A DNA stretch of 6,591 nt. It comes from Anaerolineales bacterium. GTDB lineage: Bacteria; Chloroflexota; Anaerolineae; Anaerolineales; DRMV01. The number at the start of each line of letters is the position of its first letter. Within the stretch, counting starts at the first letter, position 1. This document shows positions 1 through 5,833 of the stretch, piece after piece. The DNA lies in the NCBI GenBank assembly GCA_015484985.1, contig WFUL01000062.1:1-6591 (forward strand). The letters run 5' to 3'. A program made the translations under genes and the position numbers. Below the pieces are notes generated by a model. It saw nothing but the letters and a program-made list of their open reading frames with translations, made no database searches and was not told the DNA's origin.

Positions 1-541
1 AAGGGAGCAGAAAGCGCGAACGGTGCGGGAGGGGCGAACGCCAACGGGGATGGCGGCTGCAGAGGTTGGGGCTCAGGAGGTCGATCGACGAACGTCACGG
101 CAATACCAATCAGGTCTCCCGGTCGGTAATCCGAGGGATTTCCTGCCACAACATGGTCTGCGTCCAGGGGAATGGGGAAGAGCACATGATGGGGGAACGC
201 GGCCAGGATGCCGGCCATGCGTTCCTCCACACTCCCTGGCGCCAAACAGCCGTCCTCAGTAAGGGTTCGCCCGCAGCGTAATCCCGGGCTACATATCCAC
301 CCAAGAAAGCGTCCTTTTCCGCCTCGGAAATGTAAAGGGAAGCCCGAGCGTCCTGATAGACTTCGACCACACGTACCGCGTCTTCGGTGAGGACATCCCC
401 TGCCCGTAAGGTCCGGGCGGCCGCCAACACGCGCAGCATTGGAGGCTGAAGGGTGCGGGCTAGCCAGAGATTCCCAACGAACACCAGCAGACCTGTCACG
501 AAGGCCAGGATGGCGACCACAACATTGCGTCGATCCCGCAT
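1..541 (-). CDS. SAF-domain (CpaB-like) membrane-anchored protein, 5' part, frameshifted and cut by the window edge
   Basis: The chosen start is the ATG at 541-539, with GGAGG four bases upstream on the minus strand; reading further upstream adds only non-conserved sequence. A short basic N-terminus (MRDRR) is followed by one hydrophobic segment at about residues 6-27, which suggests an inner-membrane anchor. A SAF-like domain follows, recognisable by VLAAARTLRAGDVLTEDAVRV (about residues 38-58) and GGYVARDYAAGEP (81-93). After residue 93 this frame becomes tryptophan-rich and stops at about 110, while the -1 frame continues the domain: PLDADHVVAGN followed by RPGDLIGIAV is typical of CpaB/RcpC-like proteins, and then a proline-rich stretch stays open to the window edge. 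One base is therefore missing near 261-265. CpaB proteins belong to Flp/Tad pilus assembly, but Chloroflexota carry many SAF proteins of unknown role and no other pilus gene is visible. The family call is fairly sure; the function is not. Confidence 0.75.
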
Positions 542-609
542 GAACCGCCTCCTTATGCGACACGGATGAAATCGAAGCCGTTGTGGCCCTTCCGGATACG
601 CGCTTCCGC

Positions 610-624
610 TCTCCCTCGGGGAGA
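610..624 (-). other. Small hairpin in the leader of the SAF-protein gene
   Basis: TCTCCC (610-615) and GGGAGA (619-624) can form a six-base stem with a three-base loop. On the minus strand it lies in the predicted transcript leader between the promoter at 723-752 and the start codon at 541. No T-run follows on either strand, so it is not a standard terminator. It may be chance in GC-rich DNA. Confidence 0.25.
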
Positions 625-722
625 CGCACACCAGCCATCTCCCCAGCCCTCGTCTGTATTCGATTTGGCACGTTTTTGGACGTTATCCAGGCGGGTTTCC
701 ACCCCCTATGGAACGCGAGGCC

Positions 723-752
723 ATTATACACAGAACCGACATATCTTGCCAA
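723..752 (-). promoter_or_regulatory. Sigma-70-type promoter driving the SAF-domain gene
   Basis: On the minus strand the -35 element TTGGCA (752-747; five of six matches to TTGACA) is separated by 18 bases from a perfect TATAAT -10 element (728-723). Transcription would start near 716, giving a leader of about 175 bases before the ATG at 541. This is the best match to a housekeeping promoter in the window. Confidence 0.6.
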
Positions 753-823
753 ACCCACAAGTATTGGGCACACAAAGACGACCTTCAAGCACACCTATGC
801 CCTGACGCCACCAGTCTTCAGCT

Positions 824-837
824 TCCCAAAAGTGGGA
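824..837. repeat. Short inverted repeat upstream of gyrB
   Basis: TCCCA (824-828) and TGGGA (833-837) flank four bases. It lies about 75 bases upstream of the gyrB -10 element. The stem is only five bases and could be chance or a weak operator; no known consensus is matched. Confidence 0.2.
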
Positions 838-859
838 GTTTCGACGATATGTTTCCTGT

Positions 860-881
860 AAGCGAACAAGCAAGCGAACAA
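860..881 (+). repeat. Tandem half-site repeat, 12-base period
   Basis: AAGCGAACAA occurs at 860-869 and again at 872-881. The second copy supplies the left arm of the palindrome at 875-888; the first copy has no matching right arm. The 12-base spacing is close to one helical turn, so both copies would face roughly the same side of the DNA, as expected for a protein-binding array. Seen directly; the regulatory meaning is inferred. Confidence 0.5.
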
Positions 882-888
882 ATGTTCA
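875..888. promoter_or_regulatory. LexA-like (SOS box type) palindrome in the gyrB promoter
   Basis: The site reads CGAAC-AAAT-GTTCA and contains the perfect inverted repeat GAACA-AA-TGTTC (876-887). It matches the Bacillus/actinobacterial LexA (DinR) consensus CGAAC-N4-GTTCG at nine of ten defined positions. Its centre is about 43 bases upstream of the predicted gyrB transcription start, so a bound repressor would lie at or just upstream of the -35 region. LexA binding is inferred; another regulator with a GAACA half-site is possible. Confidence 0.45.
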
Positions 889-908
889 TCACCTTGGCCC
901 TCTCCTTG

Positions 909-917
909 TGGTAAGAT
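909..917 (+). promoter_or_regulatory. Extended -10 promoter of gyrB and the downstream operon
   Basis: TG at 909-910, one base, then TAAGAT at 912-917 matches the extended -10 pattern TGnTATAAT with one mismatch in the hexamer. No good -35 element stands 16-18 bases upstream; the best is about three of six. That is tolerated for extended -10 promoters and is compatible with regulation through the palindrome at 875-888. The predicted transcription start is near 924. Confidence 0.45.
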
Positions 918-961
918 TGAGGTGTGTCCAAATCACATGGCACAACCCAATCAAAACGGAT

Positions 962-968
962 AAGGAGG
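962..968 (+). promoter_or_regulatory. Ribosome binding site of gyrB (decides the start)
   Basis: AAGGAGG is nearly a full anti-16S complement and ends nine bases before the GTG at 978. The earlier in-frame GTG at 924 has no usable Shine-Dalgarno sequence in front of it. This supports 978 as the start. Confidence 0.75.
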
Positions 969-977
969 AAGCGTTCG

Positions 978-2912
978 GTGGCCAGGCAAACCGACGATTT
1001 AAGGTATGACGCGTCTACCATTCAGGTTCTGGAAGGTCTGGAAGCCGTCCGTCGCCGTCCCGGTATGTATGTGGGCGGCACGGATGTACGCGCCCTGCAC
1101 CACCTGATTTATGAGGTGGTGGACAACGCCATCGACGAAGCCCTGGCGGGCGCGTGCGACCGCATCGAGGTCATCATCCACAAGGACAGCAGCGTCTCCG
1201 TTATCGACAACGGCCGGGGTATCCCCGTGGATATCCACCCCCAGACGGGCAAACCCGCCCTGGAAGTGGTGATGACCACCCTGCACGCGGGCGCGAAATT
1301 CGGCCAGAAGGGCGGATACAAGGTCTCCGGTGGGCTCCACGGTGTGGGCGTGTCCGCAGTGAACGCCCTTTCCGAATGGTGTGAGGTGGAAGTCAAACGA
1401 GATGGCAAAATCTATCGCCAACGGTACGAACGGGGACGCCCTATAACCCCTGTGGAGAAAGTGGGCCGCACGAAAAAACCCACGGAGACGGGCACCCGGG
1501 TGACGTTCAAGTACGACCCCACGATTTTCAAAAAGGTGGATTACAAGTTCGAGACCCTGGCCCAACGCCTGCGGGAGATGGCCTTCGTCACCCGGGGGGT
1601 GTGGATTCGCCTGGTGGACGAGCGCATCAATCGGGAGATGAACTTCTACTTTGAAGGCGGCATCGTGGCCTTCGTCCAGTATCTCAATCGCCACCGCACG
1701 CCTCTGCATCCCGTGGTGTACGGCCATCGGGTTATGGACAATGTGGAGGTGGAAGTGGCCCTGCAGTACACCGACGCCTACACCGAATCGGTCTACTCCT
1801 TCGCCAACACCATCCACACCGTGGACGGCGGCACCCACCTCACCGGGATGCGCACGGCCATCACCCGTACCCTGAATGACTACGCGCGCAAGCACGGCCT
1901 GCTCAAGGAAAACGAGCCCAACCTGACGGGCGAGGACACCCGCGAAGGGCTCACGGCCATCGTCAGCATCAAACACCCGGACCCGCAGTTCGAGAGCCAG
2001 ACCAAGGTCAAACTCATGAACCCCGAGGTGCAGACCTACGTGCAACAGGTCACCTCGGAAACCCTGATGGAGTTCCTGGAGCAGAACCCCTCCTACGCCA
2101 AGGCCATCATCCAAAAGTGCTTGCTTTCCGCCCGCGCCCGGGCCGCGGCCCGCAAAGCCCGGGAACTGGTCATCCGGAAATCGGCCCTGGAGAGCATGAC
2201 CCTGCCCGGGAAACTGGCCGATTGTTCCGCCAAGAACCGGGAGAACACGGAACTCTTCATCGTGGAGGGCATTTCCGCGGGCGGCTCGGCCAAGCAGGGG
2301 CGGGACCGGCACTTCCAGGCCGTGCTCCCCTTGCGGGGCAAAATTCTCAACGTGGAGAAGGCCCGCCTGGACAAGGCCCTGAGCAACAAAGAAATCCAGG
2401 CCCTCATCACCGCCCTGGGCACAGGCATCGGCGAGGACTTCGACCTGTCGAAACTGCGGTACAACAAAATCATCATCATGTCCGACGCGGACGTGGACGG
2501 CAGCCACATCCGCACTTTGCTCCTGACGTTCTTCTTCCGTTATATGCCCAAACTCATCGAGGAAGGCCACCTGTACATCGCTCAGCCCCCTCTCTACCGC
2601 ATCGAGCACAAGAAGAAGGTGTGGTACGCCTACAGCGAGGAAGAGAAGGAGCAGATTCTCAAGAAACTCCAGAAGGACGGCGCCCGGGATGGACAGATTC
2701 GCATTCAGCGATACAAAGGTCTGGGCGAAATGAACCCGCAGCAACTCTGGGAAACGACCATGAACCCCGACACCCGCACCCTCATCCAGGTGACCCTGGA
2801 AGACGCGGCCGAGGCCGACCGGGTGTTCGATATCCTCATGGGACCCGCGGTGCCTCCACGACGCCAGTTCATCCAGCGCCACGCCAAAGAGGTGCGGAAC
2901 CTGGACGTATAA
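978..2912 (+). CDS. gyrB: DNA gyrase subunit B (ATP-binding, TOPRIM-containing)
   Basis: GyrB supplies the ATPase and TOPRIM halves of DNA gyrase (GyrA2GyrB2), which introduces negative supercoils into DNA. From GTG 978 the product is 644 residues, the usual short Gram-positive-type length. Seen in order: GHKL ATPase with EVVDN (Mg-binding Asn about 50), DNGRGI (77-82) and GGLHGVGV (118-125); transducer with QTKVKL (341-346), whose Lys contacts ATP phosphate; TOPRIM with catalytic Glu430 and Asp503/505/507 in DADVDGSHI; then the PPLYRI and RYKGLGEMN motifs; and a C-terminal NLDV end typical of GyrB rather than ParE. Odd point: the EGDSAGG motif reads EGISAGG (Ile432, codon 2271-2273), which corresponds to E. 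coli Asp426. An in-frame GTG at 924 would add 18 basic residues. First gene of the operon, with a LexA-like site upstream. Confidence 0.96.
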   Translation: MARQTDDLRYDASTIQVLEGLEAVRRRPGMYVGGTDVRALHHLIYEVVDNAIDEALAGACDRIEVIIHKDSSVSVIDNGRGIPVDIHPQTGKPALEVVMTTLHAGAKFGQKGGYKVSGGLHGVGVSAVNALSEWCEVEVKRDGKIYRQRYERGRPITPVEKVGRTKKPTETGTRVTFKYDPTIFKKVDYKFETLAQRLREMAFVTRGVWIRLVDERINREMNFYFEGGIVAFVQYLNRHRTPLHPVVYGHRVMDNVEVEVALQYTDAYTESVYSFANTIHTVDGGTHLTGMRTAITRTLNDYARKHGLLKENEPNLTGEDTREGLTAIVSIKHPDPQFESQTKVKLMNPEVQTYVQQVTSETLMEFLEQNPSYAKAIIQKCLLSARARAAARKARELVIRKSALESMTLPGKLADCSAKNRENTELFIVEGISAGGSAKQGRDRHFQAVLPLRGKILNVEKARLDKALSNKEIQALITALGTGIGEDFDLSKLRYNKIIIMSDADVDGSHIRTLLLTFFFRYMPKLIEEGHLYIAQPPLYRIEHKKKVWYAYSEEEKEQILKKLQKDGARDGQIRIQRYKGLGEMNPQQLWETTMNPDTRTLIQVTLEDAAEADRVFDILMGPAVPPRRQFIQRHAKEVRNLDV

Positions 2913-2927
2913 CGTGGACGGGCGAAG

Positions 2928-3629
2928 ATGCACAACCATCAGGAAGCCCAACCCCCCAGAGGGCGATGGACAGATATCGCGGGGATGGGAACCATCGTGC
3001 AGAATGGCCTCGTCTTCTATCCTCGCTTATGGACGCGGGAGGCAGGTTTGTCCTCGAAAGTGCCCCTTCTGAAGCATGTACAGGACCTTTTCGACCTGTT
3101 GGAAGCCCGACGGATTCCTTACGTTTTGGTCGGGGGCATCGCCTTGCTGTATTACGTGGAAGGGCGCAACACGCGAGACCTGGATTTGCTTCTGGCATTG
3201 AAGGACCTGGCCCGCCTTCCCGAAGTGCACATCACCCATCAGGATGTTTACTTCGCCCAGGGACGATTTCAAGACCTGGACCTGGACTTCCTGTTGACGA
3301 CGAACCCGCTGTTTCGCCGGGTTCAGCAGGAATACACCCAGACCGTTTCCCTCCTGGACCGGAACGTGACCATCGCCACCGTGGAAGGGCTGTTGTTGCT
3401 CAAACTCTACGCCCTGCCTTCCCTCTACCGGCAGGATAACTTCACCAAGGTCAGCCTTTATGAGAACGACATCGCCTTGTTGATGTATCATTATCCGGTT
3501 TCCCCGGGTCCCCTGCTGGAGGAGTTGAAAGCCCACCTGGATGAGGGCGAGTGGCAGGCTCTCAAGGAAATTGTGGATGAAATTCAACGCCGGGTACAGC
3601 GCTTTCGTCGCGGGGAGACCGGCTTTTGA
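2928..3629 (+). CDS. Nucleotidyltransferase-fold protein (AbiEii/MNT-like), unassigned function
   Basis: A 233-residue protein (numbering from ATG 2928) with the minimal nucleotidyltransferase signature: YVLVGGIALL (Gly69-Gly70), then RNTRDLDLLL with the paired acidic residues Asp84 and Asp86, and a candidate third carboxylate at Asp120 (DLDF). A later block, LLLLKLYAL ... NFTKVSLYENDIALL (about 155-185), resembles the K...KDxxDi region of AbiEii-type enzymes. Such proteins transfer a nucleotide to a protein or RNA, or are inactive relatives; the substrate here cannot be read. No HEPN, AbiEi or other antitoxin partner is adjacent. It starts 15 bases after gyrB and ends 18 before accC, so it is probably co-transcribed. 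The start is uncertain: ATG 2928 has only a poor binding site, while TTG 3048 has GGGAGG five bases upstream and would give 193 residues that keep all motifs. Confidence 0.8.
   Translation: MHNHQEAQPPRGRWTDIAGMGTIVQNGLVFYPRLWTREAGLSSKVPLLKHVQDLFDLLEARRIPYVLVGGIALLYYVEGRNTRDLDLLLALKDLARLPEVHITHQDVYFAQGRFQDLDLDFLLTTNPLFRRVQQEYTQTVSLLDRNVTIATVEGLLLLKLYALPSLYRQDNFTKVSLYENDIALLMYHYPVSPGPLLEELKAHLDEGEWQALKEIVDEIQRRVQRFRRGETGF
3037..3042 (+). promoter_or_regulatory. Candidate ribosome binding site for an internal TTG start of the nucleotidyltransferase
   Basis: GGGAGG lies five bases before an in-frame TTG at 3048. It is a better Shine-Dalgarno match than anything before ATG 2928. Using it would remove 40 N-terminal residues that lie well upstream of the GG...DxD core. 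Confidence 0.35.
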
Positions 3630-3647
3630 ACCTGGGCGAGGGTTTCG

Positions 3648-5162
3648 ATGTTCCGCAAAATCCTCATCGCCAACCGAGGTGAGATTGCCGTCCGCATCCT
3701 CCGGGCCTGCCGGGAGATGGGCATCGCCACCGTGGCCGTGTACTCCGAAGCCGACGAGCAGGCCCCCCACGTGCACCTGGCCGATGAAGCCTACCCCATC
3801 GGCCCTGCACCCGCCACCGAGTCCTACCTCAACATCCCCAAACTCATCGAAGTTGCCCGGAAGAGCGGCGCGGAGGCCGTGCACCCCGGTTACGGCTTCC
3901 TGGCCGAGAACCCGGCCTTTGCTCGCGCGGTACAGGAGGCCGGGCTGACCTTCATCGGCCCGCCGCCCGAAGCCATGGCCCTTATGGGCGACAAGGCCCA
4001 GGCCCGGCAGCGCATGGCCGCCGCGGGGGTACCCGTGGTCCCTGGCGTCTCCCAGGTGGCCAGCGACGAAGACCTGGCCCGAGCCGCGGAACGCATTGGC
4101 TATCCCGTGCTCCTCAAGGCCGCCGCGGGAGGCGGGGGCAAGGGCATGCGGGTGGTGTGGAAACCCAAGGACATCAAGGACGCCGCGGACGCGGCCCGGC
4201 GGGAAGCGGCTTCGGCCTTTGGGGATGACCGGCTCATCGTGGAGAAGTACGTTCCCAAGGCGCACCATGTGGAAGTTCAGGTGCTGGCCGATGCGCATGG
4301 CAGGGTCCTGGCCCTGTACGAGCGGGAGTGTTCGGTGCAGCGACGGTACCAGAAAATCATCGAGGAAACGCCCTCGCCCGTGCTGGCCCCGGAAACGCGG
4401 CAGGCCCTCCTGCAGGCCGCGGTCCAGGCCGCGCGCGCGGTGGGCTATACCAACGCGGGCACGGTGGAGTTCATCCTGGACCCGGAAACCCAGCACTTCT
4501 ACTTCCTGGAGATGAACACCCGTCTCCAGGTGGAACACCCCATCACCGAAATGGTGCTGGACGTCGACCTGGTCCAGTGGCAAATTCGGGTGGCGGCCGG
4601 AGAACCCCTGCCTGCATGGATGGCCGAACGCACACCCCGAGGGCACGCCATCGAGGCTCGAGTGTATGCGGAGGACCCGGCCCAGGACTTCTTCCCCACT
4701 TCGGGACCTCTGCTTGCCGTAGCCGAACCCCAGGGACCGGGTATCCGCGTGGACTCGGGCGTAATCGCGGGCATGGAAATCACTCCCTATTACGACCCTC
4801 TGCTGGCGAAAATCATCGCCCACGGGGAAGACCGGGAGCAAGCCCGCCAGCGCCTGATAGCTGCACTGCGCCAGACAGTCTACCTGGGCCTGCCCACCAA
4901 TGTACCCTTTCTGCTGGATGTGCTACGGCATCCGGACTTCGTCGCCGGACGCGTGCACACCCGGTGGGTGGAGGAGGTCGTGTTGCCCTGGGAACCCCCT
5001 CCGCCGGAACCCTGGGCAGTGGCTGCTGCAGCATGGGCCCTGCAACGCAAGCATGCCCCTGCGCAACCCGTTTCGATTTCGGATCGCGCTTCAACGGGCC
5101 AAAATTCCCCCTGGCAACGGCTGCGACTGTGGTATCCTGGCGGAAGGAGCGAACCTTCATGA
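3648..5162 (+). CDS. accC: Biotin carboxylase (acetyl-CoA / acyl-CoA carboxylase biotin carboxylase subunit)
   Basis: Catalyses ATP- and bicarbonate-dependent carboxylation of biotin on a carrier protein, the first half-reaction of acetyl-CoA or another acyl-CoA carboxylase (cytosolic). Start ATG 3648 with GAGGG five bases upstream. Domains in order: N-terminal Rossmann-like domain (KILIANRGEIAVRIL, residues 4-18), ATP-grasp with Lys116, Lys157, the GGGGKGMR loop (161-168), Glu199, His207, Lys236, Glu274, Glu288, Asn290 and Arg292 (EMNTRLQVEH), then the C-terminal domain with Arg338 (EARVYAEDP). These match the known E. coli AccC ligands, so the enzyme should be active. At 504 residues it is about 50 longer than classic AccC. 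The tail (HPDFVAGRVHT, then SPWQRLRLW near 487-495) resembles the region before the BT domain of acyl-CoA carboxylase alpha subunits, but no BT or biotinyl domain follows. No accB, accA or accD is in the window. Its stop overlaps the next start (ATGA). Confidence 0.93.
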   Translation: MFRKILIANRGEIAVRILRACREMGIATVAVYSEADEQAPHVHLADEAYPIGPAPATESYLNIPKLIEVARKSGAEAVHPGYGFLAENPAFARAVQEAGLTFIGPPPEAMALMGDKAQARQRMAAAGVPVVPGVSQVASDEDLARAAERIGYPVLLKAAAGGGGKGMRVVWKPKDIKDAADAARREAASAFGDDRLIVEKYVPKAHHVEVQVLADAHGRVLALYERECSVQRRYQKIIEETPSPVLAPETRQALLQAAVQAARAVGYTNAGTVEFILDPETQHFYFLEMNTRLQVEHPITEMVLDVDLVQWQIRVAAGEPLPAWMAERTPRGHAIEARVYAEDPAQDFFPTSGPLLAVAEPQGPGIRVDSGVIAGMEITPYYDPLLAKIIAHGEDREQARQRLIAALRQTVYLGLPTNVPFLLDVLRHPDFVAGRVHTRWVEEVVLPWEPPPPEPWAVAAAAWALQRKHAPAQPVSISDRASTGQNSPWQRLRLWYPGGRSEPS

Positions 5163-5833
5163 CCACTGAAACTACTACCAAAACCGCTTTGGTCCCCAAG
5201 CGCCGCCGTCTTGTTCGAGCGCCCTTCATTCTCACCGATTGGGCGCGGCGACAGTTTAGTGGTGTGCTCAACTTCTGGGCCCGCCTATTCCTGCGCCTGG
5301 GCCTGCATCCCAACACCATGACCTTCATTGGCGTGGCCGGGAACTTCATCGCGGCCTGGTTCCTGGCCCAGGGCGATTTTCGGCTGGGCGGTCTGCTGGT
5401 GGTGGCCATGGGCGCCTTCGATGCCCTGGACGGAGCCATGGCCCGCCTCAAAGGCGAGAGCAGCCGCTGGGGAGCCTTTGTGGACTCCGTCTCAGACCGC
5501 TATTCGGAACTGGCCATCATCGGCGGTGTGCTGTGGCATTTCGTGCGCCAGGGCGACCCCTTTGGGGCCTTGTTGGCCTATCTGGCCGCCTTTGGCGCGG
5601 TGCTCGTCTCCTACATTCGCGCCCGGGCCGCCTCATTGGGCATTGACATCAAGGTGGGTCTTCTGACCCGTTTCGAGCGCTATCTGGTCTTGGCCCCAAC
5701 GTTGGTTCTGGGCCTACCCAAAATCGGTATGGCCATCATCGCCGTGGGCGCGCACATCACCGCATTACAACGCATCGCCTACATGCGGGCCCATGTCCAT
5801 CAGCACGGTCTGCATCGGGAGGAACCCTCATGA
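5159..5833 (+). CDS. CDP-alcohol phosphatidyltransferase, phosphatidylinositol-phosphate-synthase type
   Basis: An integral membrane enzyme that joins a CDP-activated lipid to an alcohol headgroup. The 224-residue product starts at ATG 5159, with AAGGAG nine bases upstream and a 4-base ATGA overlap with accC. The full family signature D-x2-DG-x2-AR-x8-G-x3-D-x3-D is present (Asp88, Asp91, Gly92, Arg96, Gly105, Asp109, Asp113); the aspartates bind two metal ions. Several hydrophobic segments follow (about 54-71, 76-90, 115-128, 135-152, 173-186, 188-203), consistent with six membrane helices. GAFVDSVSDR, SYIRARAASLG and the RFER segment resemble actinobacterial and archaeal inositol-phosphate enzymes; the DPVADK motif of classic PgsA is absent. 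I infer an inositol-phosphate or similar polyol-phosphate acceptor, but another headgroup remains possible. The stop overlaps lgt by 4 bases. Confidence 0.9.
   Translation: MTTETTTKTALVPKRRRLVRAPFILTDWARRQFSGVLNFWARLFLRLGLHPNTMTFIGVAGNFIAAWFLAQGDFRLGGLLVVAMGAFDALDGAMARLKGESSRWGAFVDSVSDRYSELAIIGGVLWHFVRQGDPFGALLAYLAAFGAVLVSYIRARAASLGIDIKVGLLTRFERYLVLAPTLVLGLPKIGMAIIAVGAHITALQRIAYMRAHVHQHGLHREEPS

Larger units (their letters stand above)
542..923. other. Divergent intergenic regulatory region
   Basis: About 380 bases lie between the divergently read SAF-protein gene and gyrB. I see no credible coding region here: the short open frames show no family motif and no good ribosome binding site. The base composition is lower in GC than in the flanking genes, especially at 720-900. 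It contains a minus-strand promoter (723-752), a plus-strand extended -10 element (909-917), a LexA-like palindrome (875-888), a 12-base-period repeat (860-881) and two small inverted repeats (610-624 and 824-837). Confidence 0.75.

Noticed and set aside
254..268. Programmed -1 ribosomal frameshift in the SAF gene
   Set aside because: The zero-frame codons GAA CCC TTA do not form an X-XXY-YYZ slippery heptamer, and re-pairing of the proline tRNA on ACC would be poor. A mutation or sequencing error is simpler.
110..631. Upstream start of the SAF gene at 631 on the minus strand
   Set aside because: The extra 30 residues look non-coding and lack a binding site, while ATG 541 has GGAGG and is followed directly by a membrane anchor.
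683..691. DnaA-box-like TTATCCAGG, raising the idea of an origin near gyrB
   Set aside because: It matches TTATCCACA at only seven of nine positions, stands alone, and no dnaA, dnaN or AT-rich unwinding stretch is present.
747..770. Imperfect inverted repeat TGCCAA ... TTGGGCA over the minus-strand -35 region
   Set aside because: It needs a one-base bulge and has an 11-base spacer; too weak to call an operator.
999..2951. Very long minus-strand open frame opposite gyrB
   Set aside because: It is a GC-rich codon-phase shadow: its translation has no family motif and is rich in His, Val and Gly, while the plus strand encodes an unmistakable GyrB.
2913..3047. Possible terminator or internal promoter after gyrB
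   Set aside because: Only a four-base GCCC/GGGC pairing with no T-run and no credible -10/-35 pair was seen; read-through into the next gene is more likely.
3027..4841. Long minus-strand open frame opposite the nucleotidyltransferase and accC
   Set aside because: It spans two real plus-strand genes, shows no recognisable domain and has no ribosome binding site; it is an antisense shadow.
4328..5158. Upstream extension of the CDP-alcohol phosphatidyltransferase frame through accC
   Set aside because: The frame is open by chance in GC-rich DNA; the extension is Gly/Arg/Pro-rich with no motif, and ATG 5159 has AAGGAG at ideal spacing.
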